A stretch of 64,000 nucleotides of DNA, from positions 62,001-126,000 of the forward strand of contig NZ_RCZA01000005.1 of assembly GCF_006438925.1 (NCBI RefSeq), written 5' to 3'. Shown in pieces: positions 19,739 to 28,545 of this stretch. A program made the translations under genes and the position numbers. This stretch comes from Pseudomonas mandelii (lineage in GTDB: Bacteria > Pseudomonadota > Gammaproteobacteria > Pseudomonadales > Pseudomonadaceae). The notes below the pieces were generated by a model. The model did not search any database, had not been told where the DNA came from, and saw only the letters and a program-made list of their open reading frames with translations. The number at the start of each line of letters is the position of its first letter. Position 1 is the stretch's first letter.

Positions 19739-21166
19739 ATGTCTCAAACCACCGACCGTCTCTGGGGTGCTCGCTTCAAAAGCGGCCCGTCCGAAGCCCT
19801 GGCGGCCTTGTCCCGTTGCCCCGAGCGCTACTTTCGCCTCACCCCGTACGACCTCGCCGGTTCCAAGGCGCATGCCCGTGAATTGCAGCGCGCCGGGCTG
19901 TTGAACGAACAAGAAGCCCACACCATGCTTGACGCTCTGGAGCGCATCGGCGATGACTTCCGCGCCGGCAGCATCGCTCCGACCCTGGACGACGAAGACG
20001 TCCACACCTTCATCGAACGCCTGCTGACCGAACGCCTCGGCGCCCTCGGTGGCAAGCTGCGCGCCGGCCGTTCACGTAACGACCAGACCGCCAACGACCT
20101 GCGCCTGTTCCTTCGTGATCACGTCCGCACCCTGGCCGTTGAGGTCCTGGCCCTGCAACAAGCGCTGGTGGATCAGGCCGAGCAACATATCGAAAGCATC
20201 TGCCCGGGGTTCACTCACCTGCAGCAGGCCCAGCCGATCGTTTTCGCCCACCACTTGCTGGCACACGCCCAATCCATGCTGCGTGACGTGCAACGCCTGG
20301 TGGATTGGGACATTCGCACTTCGCTGTCGCCACTGGGCGCGGCGGCCATGGCCGGTTCCGCCATCGCTCGCCTGCCTCAGCAGTCGGCCAAGGAAATGGG
20401 TTACAGCGGCGTGTGTGAAAACTCCATCGACGCCGTGGCCAGCCGCGATCACGTTGCCGAGTTCCTGTTCATTGCCAGCATGCTCGGGATCAACATTTCC
20501 CGCCTCGCCGAAGAGTTCTGCCTGTGGTCATCGCGGCAATTTCGCTGGGTCGCGCTGGACGATGCCTACGCCACTGGCAGCTCGATCATGCCGCAGAAGA
20601 AAAACCCGGACATCGCTGAACTGGCGCGGGGCAAGGCGGGTCGCTTGATCGGCAACCTGACCGGGCTGCTCTCCACGCTCAAATCCCTGCCACTGTCGTA
20701 CAACCGCGACTTGAGCGAGGACAAAAACGGCGTGCTCGACAGCGTCGATACCCTGTTGCTGGTGCTGCCAGCCATGGCCGGGATGGTCGCGACCATGAAG
20801 GTCAACGTCGAAGAACTGCGTCGTCAGGCGCCACTGGGTTTCACCCTCGCCACCGAAGTCGCCGACTGGCTGGCCATGCGCGGCGTGCCGTTCAAGGAAG
20901 CCCACGAAATCACCGGTGCGCTGGTCCAGGCCTGCGAGAAACACGACATCGAATTGTGGGAAGCCTCGCCGGCGCTGTTGGCCGAAATTGATCCGCGCCT
21001 GACCGCAGAAGTGCGCGAGAGCCTGACCCTCGAAGCCGCCATCGCCGCCCGCAGTGGCTGGGGCGGCACCGCACCGCAACAGGTTCGCGAGCAGATCGGC
21101 CGGTTGAAAACGGCCCTCGCCGCGCAGCAGCAATGGACCGAGAACTATCAAGGTTTCCGGCTCTGA
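19739..21166 (+). CDS. Argininosuccinate lyase-like protein (aspartase/fumarase superfamily)
   Basis: This 475-residue enzyme has the superfamily signature GSSIMPQKKNPD (from residue 280, with the catalytic Ser in the flexible loop), GRSRNDQTANDLRLFLRD, and GFTHLQQAQP with the conserved His. Homotetrameric members eliminate fumarate from N-linked succinyl groups. It departs from true ArgH where that family has PLGSGALAGT followed by a Y-x-I-D/N-R segment; here it reads PLGAAAMAGSAIARLPQQ. It also sits with transport and hydrolase genes rather than arginine synthesis genes. I infer a catabolic C-N lyase, perhaps of the EDDS/iminodisuccinate lyase type, which are annotated as ArgH in databases. 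The start at 19739 follows GAGG (19727-19730). Confidence 0.7.
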   Translation: MSQTTDRLWGARFKSGPSEALAALSRCPERYFRLTPYDLAGSKAHARELQRAGLLNEQEAHTMLDALERIGDDFRAGSIAPTLDDEDVHTFIERLLTERLGALGGKLRAGRSRNDQTANDLRLFLRDHVRTLAVEVLALQQALVDQAEQHIESICPGFTHLQQAQPIVFAHHLLAHAQSMLRDVQRLVDWDIRTSLSPLGAAAMAGSAIARLPQQSAKEMGYSGVCENSIDAVASRDHVAEFLFIASMLGINISRLAEEFCLWSSRQFRWVALDDAYATGSSIMPQKKNPDIAELARGKAGRLIGNLTGLLSTLKSLPLSYNRDLSEDKNGVLDSVDTLLLVLPAMAGMVATMKVNVEELRRQAPLGFTLATEVADWLAMRGVPFKEAHEITGALVQACEKHDIELWEASPALLAEIDPRLTAEVRESLTLEAAIAARSGWGGTAPQQVREQIGRLKTALAAQQQWTENYQGFRL

Positions 21167-21182
21167 GCCAGGACACAAAACC

Positions 21183-21272
21183 TGTGGGAGCGAGCCTGCT
21201 CGCGAAAGCGGTGTGTCATTAAACATTGATGTCGTCTGACACGACCTCTTCGCGAGCAGGCTCGCTCCCACA
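21183..21272. repeat. REP doublet (TGTGGGAGCGAGCC type)
   Basis: Arms 21183-21206 and 21249-21272 are perfect 24-bp inverted copies starting TGTGGGAGCGAGCCTGCTCG. They lie between the lyase gene and the ABC permease gene, inside what may be one transcription unit. Confidence 0.85.
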
Positions 21273-21317
21273 AGGGAATGTGGTTGGCCTGAATTACCAA
21301 GTGTACGGAGAAACAAC

Positions 21318-22196
21318 ATGAGCCAGACTCAGGCAGAACGACTCCAGGCGGAGCGCAAACTGGCGGAAAACCAGTTCGATATCACCCAGTACCACCATGT
21401 GCCACGGCGTTACTACGGGCGGATTTTCTTCGCCACCGTGATCGTCATTGCGATCCTCGGGTTGGTGCGGGCCTTCGCCGAAGGCAAGATCGAATGGTCT
21501 TACATCGGCCAATTCCTCACGTCCCAGGCGATCATGTGGGGTTTGCTCAACACCATCGTCATGGCGGTGCTGGCGATGGCGCTGGGCATCGTGTTCGGGG
21601 TGATCACGGCGATCATGCGCATGTCGGCCAACCCGATCCTGCGCTACGTGGCGGTGACCTACACCTGGCTGTTTCGCGGCACGCCACTGATTCTGCAACT
21701 GCTGTTGTGGTTCAACCTGGCGCTGATTTTTCCCACCATCGGCATCCCCGGCCTGTTCGAAATGGACACCGTGAGCCTGATGACGCCCTTCGTGGCCGCC
21801 CTCCTCGGCTTGAGCATCAACCAGGGCGCCTACACCGCCGAAGTGGTGCGTGCCGGCCTGCTGTCGGTGGACACCGGGCAGTACGAAGCCGCCAAGTCGA
21901 TCGGCATGCCGCGCCTGCAAGCGCTGCGCCGGATCATCCTGCCGCAAGCCATGCGGGTGATCATTCCGCCGGTCGGCAACGAGTTCATCGGCATGGTGAA
22001 GATGACCTCGCTGGCGAGCGTCATCCAATACTCGGAACTGCTCTACAACGCGCAGAACATCTACTACGCCAACGCCCGGGTCATGGAGCTGCTGATCGTC
22101 GCCGGTATCTGGTACCTGGCCACTGTCACCGTCCTGTCCTTCGGTCAAAGCCGTCTGGAGCGTCGTTTCGCTCGCGGCGCCGGCAAGCGTTCTTGA
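21318..22196 (+). CDS. Polar amino acid ABC transporter, permease
   Basis: This 292-residue inner-membrane protein of the HisMQ/GlnP family has a first helix near 36-56 and a long N-terminal cytoplasmic stretch of about 35 charged residues, which is longer than usual. The EAA loop [29 protein letters not shown] docks the ATPase. Only one permease gene is present, so it probably works as a homodimer. It is followed after 10 bases by the ATPase gene. Confidence 0.87.
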   Translation: MSQTQAERLQAERKLAENQFDITQYHHVPRRYYGRIFFATVIVIAILGLVRAFAEGKIEWSYIGQFLTSQAIMWGLLNTIVMAVLAMALGIVFGVITAIMRMSANPILRYVAVTYTWLFRGTPLILQLLLWFNLALIFPTIGIPGLFEMDTVSLMTPFVAALLGLSINQGAYTAEVVRAGLLSVDTGQYEAAKSIGMPRLQALRRIILPQAMRVIIPPVGNEFIGMVKMTSLASVIQYSELLYNAQNIYYANARVMELLIVAGIWYLATVTVLSFGQSRLERRFARGAGKRS

Positions 22197-22206
22197 GGAG
22201 TTCAAC

Positions 22207-22971
22207 ATGAGAAACATCGTCAAGGCCGTGAGCCTGAACAAGTACTACGACCAGTTCCACGCGCTCAAGGACGTCAACATCGAAGTCGAGCAAGGCGAAG
22301 TGCTGTGCATCATCGGCCCGTCCGGCTCCGGCAAAAGCACCTTGCTGCGTTGCATCAACCAGCTGGAAAAAATCGACAAGGGCGGCCTGTGGGTCGATGG
22401 CGAACTGGTGGGTTACCGCGTCGTCGGCAACAAACTGCACGAGCTCAACGAGTCGCAGATCGCCCGTCAACGCCTGTCCACCGGCATGGTGTTCCAGCGT
22501 TTCAACCTGTTCCCGCACATGACCGTGCTGCAAAACATCATCGAAGGGCCGTGCCAGGTACTCAAGCGTTCGCCCAAAGAGGCGCACGAAGAAGCCGTGG
22601 AATTGCTCGCTCGTGTCGGCCTGGCCGACAAGCGCAACAGCTACCCGATCGAACTCTCGGGCGGTCAGCAACAACGCGTCGCCATTGCCCGAGCACTGGC
22701 CATGCGGCCCAAGCTGATGCTGTTCGATGAACCCACTTCGGCACTCGACCCGGAATTGGTCGGTGAGGTGCTGTCGGTGATGCGTGATCTCGCGCAAACC
22801 GGCATGACCATGATCGTCGTCACCCATGAACTGGGCTTCGCCCGTGAGGTTTCCAACCGCATGGTGTTCATGGACGGCGGGCAGATCGTGGAGGCTGGAA
22901 GCCCCGAAGAAATACTAATAAGTCCGCAAAATCCGCGCACCCAAAGCTTCATTTCTGCCGTTCGAACCTAA
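22207..22971 (+). CDS. Polar amino acid ABC transporter, ATP-binding protein
   Basis: This 254-residue ATPase of the GlnQ/HisP type drives the permease encoded just upstream. Walker A is GPSGSGKST at residues 37-45, the signature is [15 protein letters not shown], Walker B is [15 protein letters not shown], and the switch His is in [14 protein letters not shown] at 22195-22198 precedes the ATG. The binding-protein gene follows after 39 bases. Confidence 0.9.
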   Translation: MRNIVKAVSLNKYYDQFHALKDVNIEVEQGEVLCIIGPSGSGKSTLLRCINQLEKIDKGGLWVDGELVGYRVVGNKLHELNESQIARQRLSTGMVFQRFNLFPHMTVLQNIIEGPCQVLKRSPKEAHEEAVELLARVGLADKRNSYPIELSGGQQQRVAIARALAMRPKLMLFDEPTSALDPELVGEVLSVMRDLAQTGMTMIVVTHELGFAREVSNRMVFMDGGQIVEAGSPEEILISPQNPRTQSFISAVRT

Positions 22972-23010
22972 GCGCCGTTTGGCGCTCACAACACTCATAA
23001 GAGAACGACC

Positions 23011-23835
23011 ATGAAGAACATAGTTATCCCCGCAGTACTCGCCGGCGTTATGGCTTCCGGCTTCACCTGGGCCGCCGAACTACCGGCCAGCATCAAAGCG
23101 AAAGGCGAGGTCGTGGTAGCGATCATGCCGAACTACCCGCCGATGGACTTCAAGGACCCGGCCACCAACACCCTCACCGGGCTCGACTACGACCTGGGCA
23201 ACGCCCTGGCCGAACGTCTGGGCGTGAAGATCAAATGGCAGGAAACCGGCTTCGAGCAAATGATCAATGCGCTGACCACCGACCGCGTGGACATGGTCAT
23301 GTCGGGCATGACCGACACCGCCGAACGTCAGGCCAGCGTGACCTTCGTTGACTACTTCACCAGCGGTCCGCAGTTCTACACCTTGCAGAAGAACAAGGAT
23401 TTCAACGAGATCATTGATTTGTGTGGCAAGAAAGTCGGCACCAGCCGCCGTACCACCTTCCCGGCGGAAATCGCTGAGTGGAGCAAGGCCAATTGCGAAG
23501 CCGCCGGCAAGCCTGCGATCAACGTGATCGGCACCGAAGGCTCGGCCGATGCCCGCGCACAATTGCGTCAGAGCCGTATCGATGCCGCCATGCAGGGCAG
23601 CGAGACCTTGTCCTACCTGAAGACTCAGGAAAAAGACATGTACAAAACCGTGGGCCAGCCGATCTCCAAGCAGTTCACCGGACTGGGCGTGAGCAAGAAA
23701 AAGCCTGAGTTGAGTGAGGCGGTGAAGGTCGCGTTGCAGAGCATGGTGGATGACGGCAGCTATCAGGCGATCCTGAAGAAGTGGGATCTGGAGTTGGGTG
23801 CGATCAAGACTGTGACCATTAACGCCGGGAAGTAA
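23011..23835 (+). CDS. Polar amino acid ABC transporter, periplasmic binding protein
   Basis: This 274-residue protein has a signal peptide of about 21 residues ending FTWA|AELP, then a family 3 solute-binding fold (VVVAIMPNYPPMDFKDPATNTLTGLDYDLGNALAERL). The Arg in TDTAERQASVTFVDY should bind the ligand alpha-carboxylate. The loop GTSRRTTFPAE carries two adjacent Arg where amino-acid binders usually have small residues; this could suit a ligand with an extra carboxylate. It belongs with the permease and ATPase just upstream. Confidence 0.85.
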   Translation: MKNIVIPAVLAGVMASGFTWAAELPASIKAKGEVVVAIMPNYPPMDFKDPATNTLTGLDYDLGNALAERLGVKIKWQETGFEQMINALTTDRVDMVMSGMTDTAERQASVTFVDYFTSGPQFYTLQKNKDFNEIIDLCGKKVGTSRRTTFPAEIAEWSKANCEAAGKPAINVIGTEGSADARAQLRQSRIDAAMQGSETLSYLKTQEKDMYKTVGQPISKQFTGLGVSKKKPELSEAVKVALQSMVDDGSYQAILKKWDLELGAIKTVTINAGK

Positions 23836-23853
23836 TCCGGCACCCAAATCCAT

Positions 23854-23943
23854 TGTGGGAGCGAGCCTGCTCGCGAAGGGGCCCTGTCAGTCAATATTGA
23901 TGTTGAATGACACACCGCATTCGCGAGCAGGCTCGCTCCCACA
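23854..23943. repeat. REP doublet (TGTGGGAGCGAGCC type)
   Basis: Arms 23854-23877 and 23920-23943 are perfect 24-bp inverted copies with a 42-bp spacer, the same spacing as the doublet at 21183. It lies between the binding-protein gene and the first deacetylase-fold gene. Confidence 0.85.
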
Positions 23944-23981
23944 GGGGTCGGTGTTTATTTATAAATAGTTGGAGCGCCACG

Positions 23982-24830
23982 ATGTCCTCCTCGCCACTAC
24001 CCACCTGGCCCAACCAGCACAAAGCCTGCCTCGCCCTGGCCTTCGACCTCGACGGCCCGACCGGCGATGCCATGCTCAACGGCTCGATCTGGCGCAAACC
24101 CGAGTACTTCGGTTTCGGCGGTTACGGCCCTTACCGGGCCTTGCCACGAATCCTCGATGTGCTCGATGAGTTCCGGATCCCGACGACGTTCTTCGTCCCG
24201 GCCTGGGTCGTGGAGAACTGGCCGAAACAGTGCCAGGCGATTGTCGAGCGCGGGCATGAAGTGGCCTACCACGGCTACAAACACGAATCCTTTTACGCCC
24301 TGACGCTGGAACAGCAAAAGGACGTGATGAAGAAATCCCGCGAGGTGTTCTGGAAGCACCTGAGCATCCGCGCCGAGGGCTTCCGCACCCCGTCCGGCGA
24401 CTGGCGGGCCGAAACCCTGGCGATGCTGGTGGAAGCCGGCGTGACCTACTCCAGCAGCATGCGCGGTGATGACCGGCCGTACCTGGTGAAAGTGCCGGGC
24501 CACGACACGCCGCTGGTGGAAATCCCCGGTCGCTGGGAAATGGACGACTACGCCTCCCTCGCCTACACCCGCGCGCCGGACTTCCCTTGCGGGCTGGACC
24601 GCACCGCCAGCTATGCGCTGACCCTCGATAACTGGTGCCGCGAATACGACGGCGCCATGGACGAAGGGTTGTGCCTGACCACCCTGTTCCACCCCAAGAT
24701 CACCGGCAAACCGGGACGCATCCTGCTGCTGGAAAAACTCTTCGAACACATGCGCCAGCGCGATGACGTGTGGTTCGCCACCTGCCGCGATGTCGCCCAG
24801 TGGTGGCTGAAGGAGCATCACCATGGCTGA
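23982..24830 (+). CDS. Polysaccharide deacetylase-fold hydrolase 1 (PuuE/imidase-like)
   Basis: This 282-residue cytoplasmic protein of the NodB/CE4 fold has no signal peptide. The first motif is FDLDGPTGDAM, where classical CE4 enzymes have TFDDG. The second is HEVAYHGYKHESFYAL with the spaced His pair, and the third is GFRTPSGDW. Cytoplasmic members of this group hydrolyse small C-N bonds (PuuE allantoinase, cyclic imidases) rather than polysaccharides. The start ATG at 23982 is preceded by GGAG (23971-23974). It overlaps the second paralog by 8 bases, so the two are probably made together. Confidence 0.75.
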   Translation: MSSSPLPTWPNQHKACLALAFDLDGPTGDAMLNGSIWRKPEYFGFGGYGPYRALPRILDVLDEFRIPTTFFVPAWVVENWPKQCQAIVERGHEVAYHGYKHESFYALTLEQQKDVMKKSREVFWKHLSIRAEGFRTPSGDWRAETLAMLVEAGVTYSSSMRGDDRPYLVKVPGHDTPLVEIPGRWEMDDYASLAYTRAPDFPCGLDRTASYALTLDNWCREYDGAMDEGLCLTTLFHPKITGKPGRILLLEKLFEHMRQRDDVWFATCRDVAQWWLKEHHHG

Positions 24831-25710
24831 TTCCACTGTCTGGCCCAAAGGCTACCGCTGCGCCGTGGTATTGACCGTCGATTACAACGACATCCACGGC
24901 ATCCTCACCCAGGCCCCGGAAGTCGCCGGGCGCGACAAGACGCTGTCGGTCTGGCGCTATGGCACCCAACGCGGCGTAAACCGTTTGCTCGGTTTATTCG
25001 AAGAACTGGGGGTTTCCAGCAGCTGGTTTGTTCCCGGTATCGTCGCCGAGGAAAACCCCGGGCACATTCGGGCAATCCAGGCCGGTGGACATGAGATTGC
25101 CTGCGCTGGCTATCGCCATCAGCACTACGACAGCCTGAGCCTCACCGAGCAAAGCGCCGAGATTGCCAAAGGCTGTGAGGCCTTGACCGCGCTGACTGGC
25201 CAGCGTCCAACAGGCTTTCGCATCCCGGCCGGCAACGGTGCGCCGGGCTTCATCGAAGCGTTGAAGGATCACGGCATTCGCTGGTCATCGTCGTGGCGCG
25301 GCGATGATTTGCCATTCGCTCATCCGACTACACCCGACGTCATCGAGTTGCCGTTGCACTACGAACTGGAAGACGAACCCTACTTCGCCTTCAACCTCAG
25401 CCCGGCCGTACCGCCGGCGCAATCGCGGATCGCTTCTTACAGTCACACCCTGGGCAACCTGCAAATGGACTTTGCCGGGTTTCACCGGTTCGGGTTGTGT
25501 TATGTGTTGCGGCTGCATCCGGAGATCATTGCGACACCCGGGCGGATTGGCGTGTTGCGCGAGTTGCTGGAGGGGATTCAACAGCACGATGACGTGTGGA
25601 TCGCCACGGGGGGCGACGTCGCGCAATGGTGGGCCGAATCGGCGCTGCCGGTGACCGAGGACCATCCGGCGGCCGTGTATGAGCGGCATTATCGGGATTA
25701 CCTTTCATGA
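24823..25710 (+). CDS. Polysaccharide deacetylase-fold hydrolase 2 (PuuE/imidase-like)
   Basis: This 295-residue paralog of the preceding product has the same layout: VLTVDYNDIHGIL as first motif, HEIACAGYRHQHYDSLSL as second, and GFRIPAGNGAPGF as third. The middle motif reads HEIACAGYRH where paralog 1 reads HEVAYHGYKH, so the active sites differ and the two may act on different substrates or form a heteromer. It overlaps paralog 1 by 8 bases and the MmgE/PrpD gene by 4 bases, which implies a single translationally coupled unit. Confidence 0.74.
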   Translation: MADSTVWPKGYRCAVVLTVDYNDIHGILTQAPEVAGRDKTLSVWRYGTQRGVNRLLGLFEELGVSSSWFVPGIVAEENPGHIRAIQAGGHEIACAGYRHQHYDSLSLTEQSAEIAKGCEALTALTGQRPTGFRIPAGNGAPGFIEALKDHGIRWSSSWRGDDLPFAHPTTPDVIELPLHYELEDEPYFAFNLSPAVPPAQSRIASYSHTLGNLQMDFAGFHRFGLCYVLRLHPEIIATPGRIGVLRELLEGIQQHDDVWIATGGDVAQWWAESALPVTEDHPAAVYERHYRDYLS

Positions 25711-27056
25711 GTGACCGGATGCAGCGATTGGCGCAGTTCTGCGTCGACACCCGATTCGAAGACTTGCCGCCCGCACTGGTGGCACAAGCCAAGCGGCACA
25801 TACTCGACACCTTCGGCGCGACGCTGGCCGGGGCTGGCAGCGATGTCGCCAAGCAGGCACGCCAGGTCTTCGACGGTGAAACCGGGAGCACGCTGATCTG
25901 GGGCACCGATCAACGCACTGGCGCGGCTCAGGCCGCCATGCTCAATGGCGTCGCCGCCCATGCCCTGGAACTGGACGACACCGGTGGCTGCGACCATTCC
26001 GGCGCAGTGGTGCTGCCGGCGGTCATGGCGGCGGTGTCGATGTCTGGAAAACCGGTGAATGGCCGGGAGATGATCACGGCCGTGGTGATCGGCTACGAAA
26101 TCGGCCGCCGGGTGCTGGAAGCCTGCGGCAGTTATTCAGCCCACAACGGCGCCGGCTGGCACTCCACCGCCACCTGCGGCGTGTTCGGCGCGGCGGCGGC
26201 CAGTGCGCGAATTCTCGGGCTGGATACCGCGCAAACCGTCTCGGCGCTGGGCATTGCCGGCAGTTTCAGTGGCGGGTTGTGGGCGTTTATCCACGACGGT
26301 TCGCACAGTAAAAAACTTCACAGTGGCCGTGCCGCCGAGGGTGGATTGCTGGCAGCACGATTCGCCCAACAAGGCATCACCGGACCGACTCGGTTATTCG
26401 ATGATGTCTGGGGCGGGTTTCTGAAAACCCTGGCCGGTGTGAACGCACAACCCGACGCGCTGGATGCCGAACTGGGCGTTGTATGGAAACTCGCTCGCTG
26501 CTCGATCAAACCTTACGCGGCGTGCCGCGGAACGCATTCGGCAATCGATGCGCTGGGCTTGTTGCTGGATCAGCTGCAGGTCAACGCGGATCAGGTCGAG
26601 GATGTTCGGGTGTCGTTGTGCGGGTTTCTGCAGGACATGTGCGGCGGTCGCGACGCCAGCACCCTGGCGGCGGCGCAGATGAGCCTGCCGTATGCCCTCG
26701 CCGCGCGGCTGGTCCATGGACATTGCCGGTTGCAGGCATATGACGATGAACAACGAGCCGATCCAGGGATTGCTCACTGGATGTCGCGCATCCGTCTTGA
26801 AGTGGACCCGCCTCTGTCAGAGGATGGCGAGCCCGTCGTCAGCCTGCGGACCGTGGACGGTCGGCAGGCGAGCCTGTGTGTTGACCCGCCGCTGGGTGCC
26901 CCGCGCAATCCGTTGAGTGATGCGGCGCTGGAAGAGAAATTTTTCAGTCTGGCGGTGCGGGTAATGCCGCGGGAGCAGGCGGCAGAACTGCTTGAGCAGT
27001 TGTGGCGGTTGGATGAGCTTGAATCGGTTCGTTCGCTGGATCGGTGGCTGACTTGA
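25707..27056 (+). CDS. MmgE/PrpD family protein
   Basis: This 449-residue member of the MmgE/PrpD family (2-methylcitrate dehydratase fold) shows the typical segments ILDTFGATLAGAGSDVAKQ, AHALELDDTG, HSTATCGVFGAAAASARILGLD and KPYAACRGTHSAIDA. Family members include 2-methylcitrate dehydratase, cis-aconitate decarboxylase and iminodisuccinate epimerase. There are no prpB or prpC genes here, so methylcitrate is unlikely. Beside an ArgH-like lyase, an epimerase or dehydratase acting on an aminopolycarboxylate is a reasonable inference. ATG overlaps the upstream stop codon. Confidence 0.8.
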   Translation: MSDRMQRLAQFCVDTRFEDLPPALVAQAKRHILDTFGATLAGAGSDVAKQARQVFDGETGSTLIWGTDQRTGAAQAAMLNGVAAHALELDDTGGCDHSGAVVLPAVMAAVSMSGKPVNGREMITAVVIGYEIGRRVLEACGSYSAHNGAGWHSTATCGVFGAAAASARILGLDTAQTVSALGIAGSFSGGLWAFIHDGSHSKKLHSGRAAEGGLLAARFAQQGITGPTRLFDDVWGGFLKTLAGVNAQPDALDAELGVVWKLARCSIKPYAACRGTHSAIDALGLLLDQLQVNADQVEDVRVSLCGFLQDMCGGRDASTLAAAQMSLPYALAARLVHGHCRLQAYDDEQRADPGIAHWMSRIRLEVDPPLSEDGEPVVSLRTVDGRQASLCVDPPLGAPRNPLSDAALEEKFFSLAVRVMPREQAAELLEQLWRLDELESVRSLDRWLT

Positions 27057-27081
27057 ATCTTGCGTTATCTATGCGGACCTC

Positions 27082-27146
27082 TTCGCGAGCAGGCTCGCTC
27101 CCACAGTTGAAATGCATTCCCTTGTGGGAGCGAGCCTGCTCGCGAA
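27082..27146. repeat. REP doublet (TGTGGGAGCGAGCC type), inverted order
   Basis: Arms 27082-27105 and 27123-27146 are perfect 24-bp inverted copies, 17 bp apart. The arm order is the reverse of the doublets at 21183 and 23854, so the element is inserted tail to tail. Confidence 0.85.
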
Positions 27147-27207
27147 TGGCCGCGACTCGGTACATCGGCGAACACCACAGAATCTGAATAAGGATATTTG
27201 CACCACC

Positions 27208-28386
27208 GTGGCCACTTACTCACTCGTTATCCGCCGGTTGATGATCGTTTCGCTGACCATCGTCGTCAGCCGCGCCATCACCAGCCCGCTGCTCACGTTG
27301 TTCCTGAGCAACAAACTCGGCCTCAACCAACAGGATGTCGGCTTGCTGCTGGGCATCGCGGTGTTCATCGCCACCCTGCTCGCGCTCTATGGCGGTTACA
27401 TCATCGACCGCCTCGAGAAACGCCGACTGCTGATCCTCGCGATGCTCTCCAGCGCCATCGGCTTCGTGCTGCTGACCTTCGCCGACAACCTCTACCTGAC
27501 CACCGCCACCCTGGTGATCACCGAAACCGCCTCGGCGCTGTTCCTGATCGGCTCGAAGGCGATCCTCAGCGAAAACCTGCCCATGGGCCAGCGCGCCAAG
27601 GCGTTTTCCCTGCGCTACACCTTGACCAACATCGGCTACGCCACTGGCCCGATGCTGGGCGTGGTGATTGCCGGTGTGTATCCGATTGCACCGTTCCTGA
27701 TCGCCGGTGGCATCGCGTTCTTCAGTATTTTCCTGATGATCGGGATACCGAAGGACTCGGCCCAGACACCCGCCATCGGCCAACCGCAGAGTTTTCTCAA
27801 GACGCTGGTCACCCTGAAAAACGACCGCACGTTGATCATGTTCACCTGCGGCTGCCTGCTCAGTACCGTGGTCCATGGCCGCTTCACCCTGTACCTGTCG
27901 CAATACCTGCTGGTGACCCACGACTCCAAACGGGCACTGGAAACCATGGCCGCCCTGCTCGCCTGCAATGCGATCAGCGTGATCTTGCTGCAATACCAGA
28001 TCGGCCGTTTCCTCAAACGCGAACAATTGCGTTACTGGATCGCGGGCGGCACCAGCCTGTTCATCGTCGGGTTGATCGGTTTCAGCCTGGCCGACAGCCT
28101 TGTGAGCTGGTGCGTGGCAATGTTCATCTTCACCCTCGGTGAAATGATCATTTACCCCGCCGAATTCCTCTTCGTCGACACCCTGGCCCCGGAAGAGCTG
28201 CGCGGCAGCTACTACGGCGCGCAAAACCTCGCGGCCCTCGGCGGCGCCCTGAGCCCGGTGATTTGCGGTTTCCTGCTGATGCACACCCCCGCACCAACCA
28301 TGTTTTATGCCCTGAGCGCGCTGACCGCCATGGGCGGTTTTCTGTGTTTCATGAGTGGTCGCCGAGCGGCCTTACAGCAAAATTAA
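27208..28386 (+). CDS. MFS transporter, DHA1-like
   Basis: This roughly 392-residue inner-membrane protein has about 12 helices. The loop 2-3 motif GGYIIDRLEKRRLLILAML resembles motif A of drug:H+ antiporters such as MdtH. It ends the block that starts at the lyase gene and could export a pathway product or import its substrate. The start is uncertain: GTG at 27208 lies after AAGGA (27190-27194), and ATG at 27241 is in frame but falls inside the first helix. The upstream frame runs through the REP doublet and is not coding. Confidence 0.78.
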   Translation: MATYSLVIRRLMIVSLTIVVSRAITSPLLTLFLSNKLGLNQQDVGLLLGIAVFIATLLALYGGYIIDRLEKRRLLILAMLSSAIGFVLLTFADNLYLTTATLVITETASALFLIGSKAILSENLPMGQRAKAFSLRYTLTNIGYATGPMLGVVIAGVYPIAPFLIAGGIAFFSIFLMIGIPKDSAQTPAIGQPQSFLKTLVTLKNDRTLIMFTCGCLLSTVVHGRFTLYLSQYLLVTHDSKRALETMAALLACNAISVILLQYQIGRFLKREQLRYWIAGGTSLFIVGLIGFSLADSLVSWCVAMFIFTLGEMIIYPAEFLFVDTLAPEELRGSYYGAQNLAALGGALSPVICGFLLMHTPAPTMFYALSALTAMGGFLCFMSGRRAALQQN

Positions 28387-28545
28387 TGCACTCAAACTGC
28401 ATTAATATGAATTTGTCAGCATCAGGAATGGACGGCACACTGTGTCCCGTTCCTCCCCCAATAGTTGGAACAACTTCAAGGGCTTTCTGGGTATCCCAGC
28501 TAAGCCTTTTTTTTGCCTCGTTTTTTTCAACGGATCGTCTGCCTC

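Noticed and set aside
19739..21166. Calling this gene argH of arginine biosynthesis
   Set aside because: The catabolic neighbourhood and the altered PLGSGALAGT-like loop make a biosynthetic role unlikely; I kept a family-level name.
25707..27056. Calling the MmgE/PrpD gene prpD (2-methylcitrate dehydratase)
   Set aside because: No prpB, prpC or acnD genes are nearby, and the gene overlaps hydrolase genes unrelated to propionate use.
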